Below the pieces are notes generated by a model. That model saw nothing but the letters and a program-made list of their open reading frames with translations, did no database searches and had not been told where the DNA came from. 40,918 nucleotides of DNA from JAAGZL01 sp050297535 (GTDB lineage Bacteria > Pseudomonadota > Gammaproteobacteria > Chromatiales > Chromatiaceae): NCBI GenBank assembly GCA_050297535.1, contig JBNKSV010000019.1, forward strand, positions 1 through 40,918, read 5' to 3'. Position numbers and translations under genes: made by a program. Below, piece by piece: positions 18,237 to 25,977 of this stretch (position 1 is the first letter of the stretch; the number at the start of each line of letters is the position of its first letter).

Positions 18237-18875
18237 GTGCCCAATAATCATCTAACCGGCCTGTACGCCATAACAGATAGCGGTCAACAACGGCTTGCAC
18301 AGCAAGTTGAACTGGCCCTGGAAGGTGGCGCCCGCATCGTCCAATACCGGGACAAATCTACGAATCAAAAAAGACGTGAAACACAGGCCAGAAAACTGCT
18401 AGACCTCTGCCGCAAATATTCCGCACTCTTTATCATCAATGACGATGTAGATCTGGCCGCCGCAACAGGTGCTGACGGGGTGCACCTGGGGCGGGATGAC
18501 CAAGATATAACGAGCGCACGGAATGAACTTAGAGACGAGGCCATCATCGGCGTCTCCTGCTACAACCGTCTAGAACTAGCCCTAGCCGCCCAAAAGGCGG
18601 GGGCAAGCTATGTGGCCTTCGGACGCTTCTTTCCCTCCAGCACCAAACCCCATGCGGTCCAGGCCGAAATAGAATTATTGCGGGAGGCGAAACAGAAACT
18701 GCATATTCCTATAGTTGCCATCGGCGGCATAACCCCGGAAAATGGCGCCTCATTAATAGCCGCAGGCGCGGACATGCTGGCAGTCATTCAAGGGCTGTTT
18801 GGACAGAAGGATATACGCGCCGCGGCAGAACAATTTAACAAACTATTCGTACAGAGCGGGGGTTCAGACACATGA
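18237..18875 (+). CDS. thiE: thiamine-phosphate synthase
   Basis: Couples HMP-PP with the thiazole phosphate to give thiamine monophosphate in the cytoplasm. The TIM-barrel protein (212 residues) shows GARIVQYRDKS, LFIINDDVDLAAATGADGVHLGRDD, IIGVSCYNR, YVAFGRFFPSSTK and PIVAIGGITPENGASLIAAGADMLAVI, all standard ThiE blocks. The start is GTG, 3 bp after the thiD stop, and the end overlaps hemL by 4 bp (ATGA), so translation is probably coupled across all three genes. Confidence 0.96.
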   Translation: MPNNHLTGLYAITDSGQQRLAQQVELALEGGARIVQYRDKSTNQKRRETQARKLLDLCRKYSALFIINDDVDLAAATGADGVHLGRDDQDITSARNELRDEAIIGVSCYNRLELALAAQKAGASYVAFGRFFPSSTKPHAVQAEIELLREAKQKLHIPIVAIGGITPENGASLIAAGADMLAVIQGLFGQKDIRAAAEQFNKLFVQSGGSDT

Positions 18876-20155
18876 CCGGTTCCAAAGATCTATTTCTCCA
18901 GGCCCAAAAACACATCCCGGGCGGCGTCAATTCGCCGGTCCGCGCCTTCAAAGGGGTGGGGGGAGATCCAGTCTTCATCGACCACGCCGCCGGACCCTAT
19001 ATCTACGATCCAAACGGCACCCGCTATATTGACTACGTGGGTTCCTGGGGGCCCATGATCCTTGGACACGCTCATCCGGAGGTAATCAAGGCGGTGCAGA
19101 CGGTGATCGGCAAGGGTCTGAGCTTTGGCGCACCCACCGAGGCCGAGACCGCCATGGCGGACCTGGTGTGTAAGCTGGTGCCATCCATGGACATGGTGCG
19201 CATGGTCAGTTCCGGTACCGAAGCCACCATGAGCGCCATCCGCCTGGCCCGCGGCTACACCGGCCGCGACAAGATCATAAAATTCGAAGGCTGCTATCAC
19301 GGCCACTCCGACTCCCTGTTGGTAAAGGCCGGTTCCGGCGCCCTCACCTTGGGCGAGCCCAGCTCTCCGGGCGTACCGGCCTCCCTGGCCGAACACACCA
19401 TCACCCTGGATTACAACAATCTGGAACAGGTGGAACAGACTCTGGACGAGGTGGGTGAACAGGTCGCCTGCATCATCGTGGAGCCGGTGGCCGGTAACAT
19501 GAACTGCATCCCGCCAGTGCCAGGATTCCTGGAAGGCCTGCGCGCGGCCTGCGATAAACACAAGGTGGTGCTGATCTTCGATGAGGTGATGACCGGCTTC
19601 CGCGTCGCCCTGGATGGGGTGCAGGGGCTGTATGGTATAAGGCCTGATCTCACTACCCTGGGCAAGGTGATCGGTGGCGGCATGCCGGTAGGGGCTTTCG
19701 GCGGTAAAAAGGAGATTATGGAGAAGATCGCCCCGCTGGGTCCGGTCTATCAGGCCGGCACCCTATCCGGCAACCCGGTGGCCATGAGCGCCGGACTCAA
19801 AACCCTGGAGCTAATCTCCAAACCGGGCTTCTTCACTGACCTGACCAAAAAGACCGAGACCCTGGTAGACGGTCTGCTGGATCAGGCCAAAAAGGCCGGA
19901 GTTCCGCTAACGGCCAACCAGGTGGGCGGTATGTTCGGCATTTTCTTCACCAGCGCCGACAAGGTAAGTAACTATGCCCAGGCGACCGCCTGCAACCAGA
20001 ATCAATTCAAAGCCTTCTTCCACGCCATGCTAGAGCGCGGTGTATACCTGGCTCCCTCCGCCTTTGAGGCAGGGTTTGTATCCGCCGCCCATAGCGATGA
20101 GGATATTCAAGCAACTATTGCGGCTGCGGGAGAGGCGTTCAGAGAGATTGCTTGA
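18872..20155 (+). CDS. hemL: glutamate-1-semialdehyde 2,1-aminomutase
   Basis: PLP enzyme that makes 5-aminolevulinate from glutamate-1-semialdehyde in the C5 haem route. The 427-residue product matches the E. coli length and alignment: HIPGGVNSPVRAF at the start, SSGTEATMSAIRLARG for PLP phosphate, FDEVMTGFRV, and the Schiff-base lysine at K265 in TLGKVIGGGMPVGAFGG. It starts inside the last codons of thiE. The pairing of thiamine and haem genes in this order is common in gammaproteobacteria. A REPIN-like element follows the stop. Confidence 0.97.
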   Translation: MTGSKDLFLQAQKHIPGGVNSPVRAFKGVGGDPVFIDHAAGPYIYDPNGTRYIDYVGSWGPMILGHAHPEVIKAVQTVIGKGLSFGAPTEAETAMADLVCKLVPSMDMVRMVSSGTEATMSAIRLARGYTGRDKIIKFEGCYHGHSDSLLVKAGSGALTLGEPSSPGVPASLAEHTITLDYNNLEQVEQTLDEVGEQVACIIVEPVAGNMNCIPPVPGFLEGLRAACDKHKVVLIFDEVMTGFRVALDGVQGLYGIRPDLTTLGKVIGGGMPVGAFGGKKEIMEKIAPLGPVYQAGTLSGNPVAMSAGLKTLELISKPGFFTDLTKKTETLVDGLLDQAKKAGVPLTANQVGGMFGIFFTSADKVSNYAQATACNQNQFKAFFHAMLERGVYLAPSAFEAGFVSAAHSDEDIQATIAAAGEAFREIA

Positions 20156-20164
20156 AGGACATAC

Positions 20165-20229
20165 GGTAGGAGTTCTCTCCCGAGAGCGATGGTTTTTTCC
20201 TAAATCGCCCAGAGGATCGGACTCCTACC
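20165..20229. repeat. REPIN-like pair of inverted REP elements
   Basis: Outer arms GGTAGGAGT (20165-20173) and ACTCCTACC (20221-20229) are a perfect inverted pair. Inside, GCGAT (20186-20190) pairs with ATCGC. Each half reads as a REP of the GTAGGAG-stem-loop-stem-GCGAT form known from Pseudomonas: the left half has a TCTC-TCCC-GAGA hairpin, and the right half on the minus strand has GTAGGAGTCCGATCCTCTGG then GCGAT. It sits in the gap after hemL, convergent with the dCMP deaminase gene, a typical REPIN position, and may protect mRNA ends. Confidence 0.7.
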
Positions 20230-20281
20230 CTCTCTGCCAACATTACGGCTATATATTCAGTGCGCAGAGCACACATAGATA

Positions 20282-20800
20282 TCAGAGAATACGACTCAGC
20301 ACCTGCTTGAACAGGCCACCTGGTGCTATGGTGATCTGGGCATTATCCACATTGATTGCCTCCAGCGGATACTCGGTCACATCCACTCCGGCCTCGGCGT
20401 ACATCTCTTTGGACAAGATCAGATCATCGGACCAACGGGAAAGAAAATCATCGCTGGGCGAAATATAGACCACGCGCCCTACCTCCTCCTGAATCAGCTT
20501 GGAGGCGCAACGCGGACAAGGCGGATGGGTCACATATACCGTGCAGCCGGTGAGATCACGCTTGGCGAAGATCATGGCATTCTCTTCCGCATGGATAGTG
20601 AGATTCAGTTTACGCTCCCGGTCGGTCAGGCGCTCCGGCGCGTCCGCCACCCCGGCGGCAAAGCCGTTGTACCCGAGAGAGATGATCCGATTACCATCGG
20701 TTATGACCGCACCAACCTGGGAGGAAGGGTCCTTACTCCAGGCCGAGATATGGGCCGCCAGCCCCAGAAAACGCGTATCCCACTTCTTACTCATTATCAT
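20282..20800 (-). CDS. deoxycytidylate deaminase family protein
   Basis: Zinc-dependent cytidine/deoxycytidylate deaminase, expected to convert dCMP to dUMP for thymidylate synthesis. The 172-residue protein has the zinc and proton-shuttle motifs TIHAEENAMIFA and THPPCPRCASKLIQ, and the N-terminal SWSKDPSSQVGAVI and GYNGFAAGV substrate loop typical of dCMP deaminases (ComEB-like). The first codons are ATG ATA ATG, so the start may be 20800 or 20794. It is monocistronic by appearance, convergent with hemL. Confidence 0.9.
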   Translation of the reverse strand: MIMSKKWDTRFLGLAAHISAWSKDPSSQVGAVITDGNRIISLGYNGFAAGVADAPERLTDRERKLNLTIHAEENAMIFAKRDLTGCTVYVTHPPCPRCASKLIQEEVGRVVYISPSDDFLSRWSDDLILSKEMYAEAGVDVTEYPLEAINVDNAQITIAPGGLFKQVLSRIL

Positions 20801-20973
20801 TCACCACCTGCTGTTGTTTTCGGTTATTCTAATTAACCAAAGAGTAGGAGTCGATTTCGATCAAACCCGAATCAGACCGACTCTGTTGCGTATCATCAAG
20901 GCAAGCCGGTGAGAATATTGCTATCGTCCCGGCCAGCGTGAATAGGCCCTAACCCTTTACAGGATAAAATTCG

Positions 20974-21498
20974 ATGTTATTCGAAATCAGTACAGAATCA
21001 AAAACCAGGGCAAAGATGCCGCATGAACTTTTCATGGTAAATCTTGCTGTAGTCCACCTGTTGCTCGCGCCTAGTATATTTCTCTTAATAAAAAACATCT
21101 CGGCACTGCTCATCCCCTTATTGATATCCTTTGCTGTCATAGCATTCATCTATGTTCGGGGCAGGATGATTGAACAAAACGGACCTTGGTATGAGATGGT
21201 TAATTACAAACTGGCCTGGCGGCGCGGCACCTTCCTTCTCATCGCCTACGCGGTTACTGCCGTAATCATCGGCGGCGGCTGGATGTTGGGCATGGCATCC
21301 AACAAACCCGCCATGCAGGACATCCTGCTCACCATCTCCACCCGGATAGGCCTCATGCCTACCTTTATCACAGTAATAGTAACCTTCGTCCTGGAAGCCA
21401 GCGCCGTCAACCAGGCCAAGGCTGGTGAGATCCCTGATTCGTTCCTGAAGAAATACCCGGTTCCGGCAGATGTTCAGGTGAAGGAACCAGCTGCATAA
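20974..21498 (+). CDS. hypothetical membrane protein
   Basis: Not recognised. The 174-residue product has about four hydrophobic segments: LAVVHLLLAPSIFLLIKNI, ALLIPLLISFAVIAFIYVRG, FLLIAYAVTAVIIGGGWMLGMA and GLMPTFITVIVTFVLEASAV. A central soluble loop lies between segments 2 and 3 (MIEQNGPWYEMVNYKLAWRR) and the tail is proline-rich. ACAGGAT is 8 bases before the ATG, supporting the start. It stands alone, convergent with the TrpD2-like gene after 10 bp. Confidence 0.8.
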   Translation: MLFEISTESKTRAKMPHELFMVNLAVVHLLLAPSIFLLIKNISALLIPLLISFAVIAFIYVRGRMIEQNGPWYEMVNYKLAWRRGTFLLIAYAVTAVIIGGGWMLGMASNKPAMQDILLTISTRIGLMPTFITVIVTFVLEASAVNQAKAGEIPDSFLKKYPVPADVQVKEPAA

Positions 21499-21508
21499 GG
21501 GCTATTCG

Positions 21509-22546
21509 CTAGCCGCGCAGTTCCATAAGTTTCTTATACGCCCCGCCACTGGAGATCGTTTCCCGCGCCAGGGCGATACCGGACTCAACGCTGTCCGCAC
21601 CCCCGCCCAACTGGATGCGTACCCCGGCATTGAACAGGATAGCGTCCAAATGGGTGTCGTCTTCCCCGGCGAGAGTAGCCTCAACACTGGACGACGCCTC
21701 CGCAGGACCACAGCAAGGCGCGTGCGCCTTCTCCGCCAGACCAAAGTCACTGGGCGCCAGGATATACTGCTCTATATCTCCATTCCTATAATCCGCCACC
21801 GGAGTGGGCGCCAGAGGCAGCTCATCTCCGCCATCCAGACCCTGTACCGCAATAACCCGTTCCTGACCGCGTTCGCCGGCAACCGTTACGAAACGCTCCA
21901 TAAAATGCGCATGCGCCGCTCCGATCAAAGAGAATTTGGCCCTGGCGGGATTGAGCGCGACCTCGCAGGTATGCAAAAAGGACCGGTAGAACATCAGTTG
22001 CCGATACGGCTTAAGACGCTCTACGCCATGTAGGTATCTTGCGGCATGCAGATGACCAAGACCCTTCTGTTCTATATCCTTCTCCACAGACGAGGGTTCC
22101 CTGGCGGCAGCTATGCCCATCGCCTCCAACATACGGGCGTTGGACAGGCCATCCTTTGGTGGTAGTCCTGTATTCGAGTGTAGAACCACAGACACACCTG
22201 CAGCTGCAGTCACTATCGCGGCCGGCACGCTCAAATTAAGCGATTTCTTACGTCCATCATAGGGGCCGTTACAGTTGATGAGCTTGTCCACTCTTGGCTC
22301 AATCAGGGTTGCGGCGGCCTCCATCGCATCAAGAAATCCATGCATCTCCTCCACGGTTGCGCCTTTAAAACGCATGGCCGTGAGAAAGGCGCCGATCTGG
22401 ACCGGATGCGCCTCGGCAGAAAACAGAAAGGTCAGGGCCTCGCAAGCCTGTTCACGGGTCATATCCTTAGCGCCGTGACGACCCTTGGCGGTAGCGATCA
22501 GGCGGGAACGAAACCTACGCCCGGCCTCACTGGAGAAATCTTGCAT
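21509..22546 (-). CDS. TrpD2-like (YbiB-type) glycosyltransferase family 3 protein
   Basis: Resembles anthranilate phosphoribosyltransferase in fold but belongs with the TrpD2/YbiB subgroup, which binds nucleic acid in E. coli rather than making tryptophan. Visible features in 345 residues: a helical N-domain (MTREQACEALTFLFSAEAHPVQIGAFLTAMRFKG), the altered substrate loop INCNGPYDGRKKSLNLS where true TrpD has a GTGGD-type loop, and HSNTGLPPKDG. Loss of the canonical loop argues against anthranilate as substrate. It is 12 bp downstream of the haem-oxygenase-like gene, so the two probably share a transcript. Confidence 0.85.
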   Translation of the reverse strand: MQDFSSEAGRRFRSRLIATAKGRHGAKDMTREQACEALTFLFSAEAHPVQIGAFLTAMRFKGATVEEMHGFLDAMEAAATLIEPRVDKLINCNGPYDGRKKSLNLSVPAAIVTAAAGVSVVLHSNTGLPPKDGLSNARMLEAMGIAAAREPSSVEKDIEQKGLGHLHAARYLHGVERLKPYRQLMFYRSFLHTCEVALNPARAKFSLIGAAHAHFMERFVTVAGERGQERVIAVQGLDGGDELPLAPTPVADYRNGDIEQYILAPSDFGLAEKAHAPCCGPAEASSSVEATLAGEDDTHLDAILFNAGVRIQLGGGADSVESGIALARETISSGGAYKKLMELRG

Positions 22547-22557
22547 ACTGGCGTCTC

Positions 22558-23808
22558 TTAATTAACAAAAACAAATGGCAGATTGGTGCTGTTACGATAT
22601 TCGGCCCCACCAACCACACGCTCCGGCGCAATCTTCTTACGGGCCTCAAGCAGGGCGTCGGCGATACGCCTATCTGTTAGCCGGTAACGTTGCTCCAGCC
22701 CGATCCCATCAATATCGGGACACTCCTCGTCGAAGATGTGGCGATAGAGGTCACTCATCATGCAATAGCGGCTCGACATCAGGGTGTTGGTGGCCTGCTT
22801 GATCTGGGCCAGCGCATTATTCTCGTGATTAAAGAAACTGGTGATCAGCATCACCGAGATGGCATGCAGCACGTCATATTGCACATGGGCGATCAGGACT
22901 ATCAGATGCCTTTGGGTCAGTTCTACATTGTGTTGCCAGGCCCAGCGGATCATGCCGCCCAGTAACAGGCTGAAAAATTCCGGGACGCCCCACTCCATAC
23001 CCAAGCCGACCGAAGCCAGCGACTCAACCGGGGTAAAGCTGGGGTGATCGGAGAGCAGGCGCTGCGTCAAGACATTGTCTGCCACACCTGGGAGCATAGC
23101 TACATCCTGCTCCTCAAACGGTATACCCAAGCCATCGAACATAAAGCGGTACATGCCTATGTGGGTGGTTGAATTCAGCACTCCATACATATCCGGATAA
23201 TCTTCTATGGTGTGGGTAGCCACCCCATATTCATCGGCCAACAGTTGCGCCAGTGCGATCTGGGCCAGCTCGGATATACGCTCATTCAGGCAGCCATAAG
23301 GCAAAGACATTAGGCCGGAAAAGCGCCCGAGGGCCAGGGCCACACACTGACGGGTGTTTTTTATCTGGTTGAAATAGTGCTTGGCAAACTGTTCCAACTG
23401 CGCCTGATTGAAGTCGCCTTTAAAGACCCTGACGAAAAATGGATGCATCCAGACCGGATGATCCATAACATGGTCATGCAACTCCAGAAACAGTTCATGC
23501 AACGCGCCAGACCGGAATAGCTCCAGTTTATGAAAACAGCTATCCCCGTCTTGTTCGGAGATGGCGCGCAGTCGCTCCAACATCTGATAAAGCGGATTCT
23601 CAGGATTTTCCAGTTGTCCGACGATCTCAGAAAAATCCTTTTGCTGGCTAACCTTAAATTGGCGCAGCACCTCTGCGGCATCCATGGTGAGGAGATTAGG
23701 AAAAGGATGCACAGCATCCAGCAGGCGCAGCTCCCCATCTGCACTGACTGTTAGAAGATCAGAGAATTGCGTATCGTTACTTCCGTGGTTGGATTCTGGT
23801 CCGCTCAT
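22558..23808 (-). CDS. iron-containing redox enzyme family (haem-oxygenase-like) protein
   Basis: A 416-residue helical protein of the haem-oxygenase-like diiron oxidase/oxygenase superfamily (relatives include CADD, UndA and PqqC). Landmarks are HDHVMDHPVWMHPFFVRVFKGDFNQAQLEQFAKHYFNQIKNT, LADEYGVATHTIEDY with candidate Glu/His ligands, and HVQYDVLHAISVML near the C-terminus. The first ~110 residues (LTVSADGELRLLDAVHPFPN...) are an extra N-terminal domain I do not recognise. The substrate is unknown. It lies 120 bp after the sigma-54 activator gene and 12 bp before the TrpD2-like gene, all on one strand. Confidence 0.8.
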   Translation of the reverse strand: MSGPESNHGSNDTQFSDLLTVSADGELRLLDAVHPFPNLLTMDAAEVLRQFKVSQQKDFSEIVGQLENPENPLYQMLERLRAISEQDGDSCFHKLELFRSGALHELFLELHDHVMDHPVWMHPFFVRVFKGDFNQAQLEQFAKHYFNQIKNTRQCVALALGRFSGLMSLPYGCLNERISELAQIALAQLLADEYGVATHTIEDYPDMYGVLNSTTHIGMYRFMFDGLGIPFEEQDVAMLPGVADNVLTQRLLSDHPSFTPVESLASVGLGMEWGVPEFFSLLLGGMIRWAWQHNVELTQRHLIVLIAHVQYDVLHAISVMLITSFFNHENNALAQIKQATNTLMSSRYCMMSDLYRHIFDEECPDIDGIGLEQRYRLTDRRIADALLEARKKIAPERVVGGAEYRNSTNLPFVFVN

Positions 23809-23928
23809 GCTATACCCATCGCCTTATAATTTTCATAAAAGTTGATTGATTCTGCATCCATCCGGGATTGGATTCAATGACAAAGAACGATCTGAAACGC
23901 CGAGCCATTGAGGTTGATGTAGGAGCCA

Positions 23929-25245
23929 TTACTCTCTTCCAGACCCCTGGAGCTTGCGGTAAAGGGTGCGTTCGCTGATGCCAAGCCTAGCCGCCAATGT
24001 TTGCCGGTCACCGGGAAAATTGTCTACTGCCCACGCAAGATAGCGTTCCTCCATCTGCCGCAACGGCATGATGCTATTGAATTCCACCTCTGTTGATCCC
24101 GGCTCCTGCGAACCGCTTAACAAACCGGGGAAGTGCTCTGGCTTCAGAACATCCCCATCCGCCAGGATCAAGGCCCGCTCCAGTAGATTACGCAACTCCC
24201 GCACATTGCCTGGAAAATCATGGGTCGCCAACAAAGATAGGGCATCACGACCCAGGGTTACCGCACGCTCAGGTTCGATGCGAATAAGCAACTGTTCCGC
24301 GAGTTTCGACAGATCCTGCAGGCGCTGACGCAACGGCGGCAAGACTATGGGAAATACGTTGATACGATAATAGAGATCCTGTCGAAAACTACCATCCTTC
24401 ACCATGGTCTCCAGATCCCTGTGGGTGGCGGCAATAACGCGGAAATTTGCCCCCAAGGGTTCAACTCCTCCAACCCTACGATAGGTCCCGGTCTCCAGCA
24501 ACCGCAACAGTTTCACTTGCAGTGGCAACGGGATATCTCCAACCTCGTCGAGAAACAGGGTTCCGCCATCCGCCGCCTCTACCAGACCTATTTTGCGCGA
24601 CATAGCACCGGTAAAGGCGCCGCGCTCGTGTCCAAACAACTCGCTCTCGAACAGGGTCTCGGTAAGACTGGAACAATCCACCGCCACAAACGGCGCATCC
24701 GCATGGGGACTCATATCGTGGATAGCGTGGGCCACCAGCTCTTTACCGGTGCCGGATTCCCCCAACAACAGTACCGAGACATCCTTGGCGGAAACACGGC
24801 GCGCCAGCTCCAGCATGTGCATAAAAGGACGGGTGAATCCAATCAGCTCCAGTTCTTTGGTGCCCAATCTGGCGTGACGCAGAATCCGCATCGTCTCCAG
24901 AAAAAATTGCCCGTTCTCTTCCCCTGCCAAAGGGGCAATCACCACCTCGACATGCTCAGGTCCCGCCGGGGTCTGGTGCACGTGCAACACCCGGCGCGGC
25001 TCGCCAGAGAGCAGGCTATCGCGCAGAGGACAGCTTTCACCCGCCAAGTCACAGGGTGTGGTGTAGTGGTGAGACACGTCATAACAGAAGCGCCCGCGCA
25101 CGCTGTCATCTACCCCAAACTGGCTACGATAGGCCTCGTTCACAGCGACTATCCGGAAATCCGGTGTCAGCAGCACCTTTGGTTCCGGTAACGCCTCTAG
25201 CAGCTGAATGAGGTCTGGCAAATCTTTTGGAGAGGTTTGTGTCAT
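23929..25245 (-). CDS. sigma-54-dependent activator with Cys-containing PAS domain
   Basis: Cytoplasmic enhancer-binding protein of 438 residues. N-terminal PAS domain (about 10-120) contains the cysteine cluster C54, C65 and C72 in FCYDVSHHYTTPCDLAGESCPL, a pattern suited to redox or metal sensing. The AAA+ domain has Walker A GESGTGKE (162-169), the sigma-54 contact loop GAFTGA (209-214) and Walker B GGTLFLDEVGD (227-237). A Fis-type HTH lies at about 398-435 (DRQTLAARLGISERTLYRKLQ). It is divergent from the cyd genes, whose upstream region holds dyad, IHF and sigma-54 sites. It is the best candidate regulator of that operon. Confidence 0.94.
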   Translation of the reverse strand: MTQTSPKDLPDLIQLLEALPEPKVLLTPDFRIVAVNEAYRSQFGVDDSVRGRFCYDVSHHYTTPCDLAGESCPLRDSLLSGEPRRVLHVHQTPAGPEHVEVVIAPLAGEENGQFFLETMRILRHARLGTKELELIGFTRPFMHMLELARRVSAKDVSVLLLGESGTGKELVAHAIHDMSPHADAPFVAVDCSSLTETLFESELFGHERGAFTGAMSRKIGLVEAADGGTLFLDEVGDIPLPLQVKLLRLLETGTYRRVGGVEPLGANFRVIAATHRDLETMVKDGSFRQDLYYRINVFPIVLPPLRQRLQDLSKLAEQLLIRIEPERAVTLGRDALSLLATHDFPGNVRELRNLLERALILADGDVLKPEHFPGLLSGSQEPGSTEVEFNSIMPLRQMEERYLAWAVDNFPGDRQTLAARLGISERTLYRKLQGSGRE

Positions 25246-25264
25246 GTAATATCGACCTAAATTA

Positions 25265-25318
25265 TGTCATATAGCGCAGCAATCTCGGCCAATTCTGCCA
25301 TATATGACACTTATGTCA
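25265..25318. promoter_or_regulatory. probable activator binding sites (TGTCAT-type dyads)
   Basis: TGTCATATA at 25265-25273 is the exact inverse of TATATGACA at 25301-25309. The latter also forms the 14-bp dyad TGACA-CTTA-TGTCA at 25305-25318. A further ATGACATAA occurs at 25548-25556. The cluster lies 70-120 bp upstream of the sigma-54 promoter, the usual place for enhancer-binding protein sites. Confidence 0.65.
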
Positions 25319-25354
25319 AATATCAAAATAATCATTTCGCCCCATAAAAACGCA

Positions 25355-25367
25355 CAACATATTGATA
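25355..25367 (-). promoter_or_regulatory. IHF consensus site
   Basis: CAACATATTGATA matches the complement of the IHF consensus WATCAANNNNTTR at every defined position. It lies between the dyads and the sigma-54 promoter, where IHF usually bends DNA to bring the activator to the polymerase. Confidence 0.65.
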
Positions 25368-25386
25368 ATAAACACTATTAATATTA

Positions 25387-25402
25387 TGGCATGCAAGATG
25401 CA
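25387..25402 (+). promoter_or_regulatory. sigma-54 (-24/-12) promoter for the cyd operon
   Basis: TGGCATGCAAGATGCA keeps the invariant GG and GC at the correct 10-base spacing and matches the TGGCAC-N5-TTGC consensus except for two less conserved positions. It points toward cydP-cydA-cydB-cydX and away from the divergent sigma-54 activator gene. The leader to the cydP start would be about 255 bases. Confidence 0.75.
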
Positions 25403-25670
25403 ATGCTATTAAGCATGTGAATAACCATGTCTATGCTGACAGTTGCAGGACCCTTAACTTATCCGGTCATTGCTTGAAGAAATCCTTGGTTAATACGGGT
25501 TACTTAACGTTAGCGTAATTGAGTTATTTGCCGAAATAAATGCGCTAAATGACATAACCCACTGTTATTTAAGCGTTTATTTGTATGTCCGCTATTGTGC
25601 TGCATACATTTTTGTATTATCACCCTTCGTGGCAATTAGGGCTTACTCACAATTTGTTTGGATGAATCAA

Positions 25671-25886
25671 ATGCCAATCGCAAACCGAAACGAGAGAACA
25701 TTAACCAAAGAGATCACCATGATCCTGGTCATAAAGCTCTGTGCAATAACTCTGCTTTGGTATGCGTTTTATCGCGATCCGATCATCCCGTCGATGATAG
25801 ACGGGATGCATCCTGACCAGGTGTCCACGGCAGTATTGCGACACCAGGCAAAAAGGGAGGCACCACCTTCCGAAGGATTGGAATAG
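25671..25886 (+). CDS. cydP: small cytochrome bd accessory subunit, CydP-like
   Basis: Short single-pass membrane protein (71 residues) with a charged start, RTLTKEITMILVIKLCAITLLWYAFYRDP and a soluble tail. This matches what I recall of the putative small subunit CydP encoded just before cydA in some gammaproteobacteria. The frame is open from 25581, but upstream residues look non-coding; GGA lies 8 bases before the ATG at 25671, while 25662 is an alternative (74 residues). The stop is 91 bp before cydA. It is the first gene after the sigma-54 promoter. Confidence 0.7.
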   Translation: MPIANRNERTLTKEITMILVIKLCAITLLWYAFYRDPIIPSMIDGMHPDQVSTAVLRHQAKREAPPSEGLE

Positions 25887-25977
25887 GCAATTTTCCGGTT
25901 GAGTTCTAACCGGAACAGGGGGGTGTTTCAGGGAAAATCTGAGGCATCAGCTAAAACACAAAACGAGAGAACTAACA

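Noticed and set aside
18890..19561. Minus-strand frame of 223 codons
   Set aside because: Antisense to hemL; His/Gly-rich translation typical of a shadow frame.
20844..20862. Second REP element (GTAGGAGTCGATTTCGATC)
   Set aside because: The head matches but the stem and the GCGAT end are degenerate, so it is mentioned only as a possibility in the REPIN finding.
25427..25477. 16-codon leader peptide in the cyd upstream region
   Set aside because: No ribosome site and no attenuator-like hairpins follow.
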